A DNA stretch of 14,410 bases from positions 1 to 14,410 of the forward strand of contig JALHTN010000637.1 of NCBI GenBank assembly GCA_022865865.1. The letters run 5' to 3'. Below, piece by piece: positions 14,343-14,410 of the stretch (position 1 is its first letter; each line of letters starts with the position of its first letter). The notes beneath the pieces are model-generated. The model saw only the letters and a list, made by a program, of their open reading frames with translations, was not told the DNA's origin and ran no database searches. This DNA comes from Anaerolineales bacterium (GTDB lineage Bacteria > Chloroflexota > Anaerolineae > Anaerolineales > UBA4823). Both the position numbers and the translations under genes were made by a program.

Positions 14343-14410
14343 ATGACGTTAGAAACCAGCAGATATGAGGAGAAGCTATTTTGCAAACTTCAAGAATGGG
14401 AGACCGCCGA
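14343..14410 (+). CDS. Start of an unidentified gene (3' truncated by window edge)
   Basis: An ATG at 14343 with GGAGA seven bases upstream opens a frame that stays open to the window end: MTLETSRYEEKLFCKLQEWE and two more codons. Only about 22 residues are visible, charged and probably helical, which is too little to name a family. It lies 52 bases after the MarR gene on the same strand, so it could be the regulator's co-transcribed target. A chance open frame of this length cannot be ruled out; the ribosome site is the main support. Confidence 0.45.
   Translation, partial: MTLETSRYEEKLFCKLQEWETA

Overview
The window looks like a chromosomal segment of an uncultured or little-studied Chloroflexota bacterium, probably Anaerolineae-like. 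That placement is an inference. It rests on surface proteins with long Pro/Thr-rich linkers, lipoprotein signal peptides, frequent TTG/GTG starts, moderate GC, and an acyl-CoA dehydrogenase/ETF cassette. I found no rRNA, tRNA, CRISPR array, insertion sequence or phage gene. No stretch over about 190 bases lacks a gene.

Left part (1-1694, + strand): the 3' part of a lipoprotein with a parvulin-type (PpiC) peptidyl-prolyl isomerase domain, then a single-pass membrane protein with a long Pro/Thr-rich stalk. These converge on a long minus-strand run (9997 down to 1698). Read in transcription order it holds a membrane-anchored TPR protein, a lipoprotein, MtaB (ms2t6A37 tRNA modification), a HIT/HinT nucleotide hydrolase, YqeY, the 7TM-HD protein PgpH (c-di-AMP phosphodiesterase family), YbeY (rRNA maturation endonuclease), DgkA (lipid or undecaprenol kinase) and a divergent endonuclease IV-like TIM-barrel protein. 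The order mtaB-yqeY-pgpH-ybeY-dgkA follows the Bacillus yqeV...dgkA region in condensed form, with rpsU and phoH absent.

At about 10.0 kb two divergent promoters with mirrored, perfect TATAAT boxes separate that run from a plus-strand operon: acyl-CoA dehydrogenase, etfB and etfA. The flavoprotein pair takes electrons from the dehydrogenase (or exchanges them with it). A perfect 16-bp stem lies between etfA and a convergent YjbQ-family gene and probably terminates both.

Right end: yjbQ is divergent from a MarR-family regulator. The MarR promoter is almost perfect consensus and carries an operator-like dyad, but its reading frame is broken by one in-frame TAG in the winged-helix region. A new gene starts behind it and runs off the window.

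The points most worth a second look are the MarR nonsense codon with its well-preserved operator, the mirrored divergent promoters with a probable leaderless GTG start, the condensed mtaB-to-dgkA cluster with an added endonuclease IV-like gene, and tandem hairpins at the etfB-etfA boundary. I see no clearly undescribed multi-gene system.
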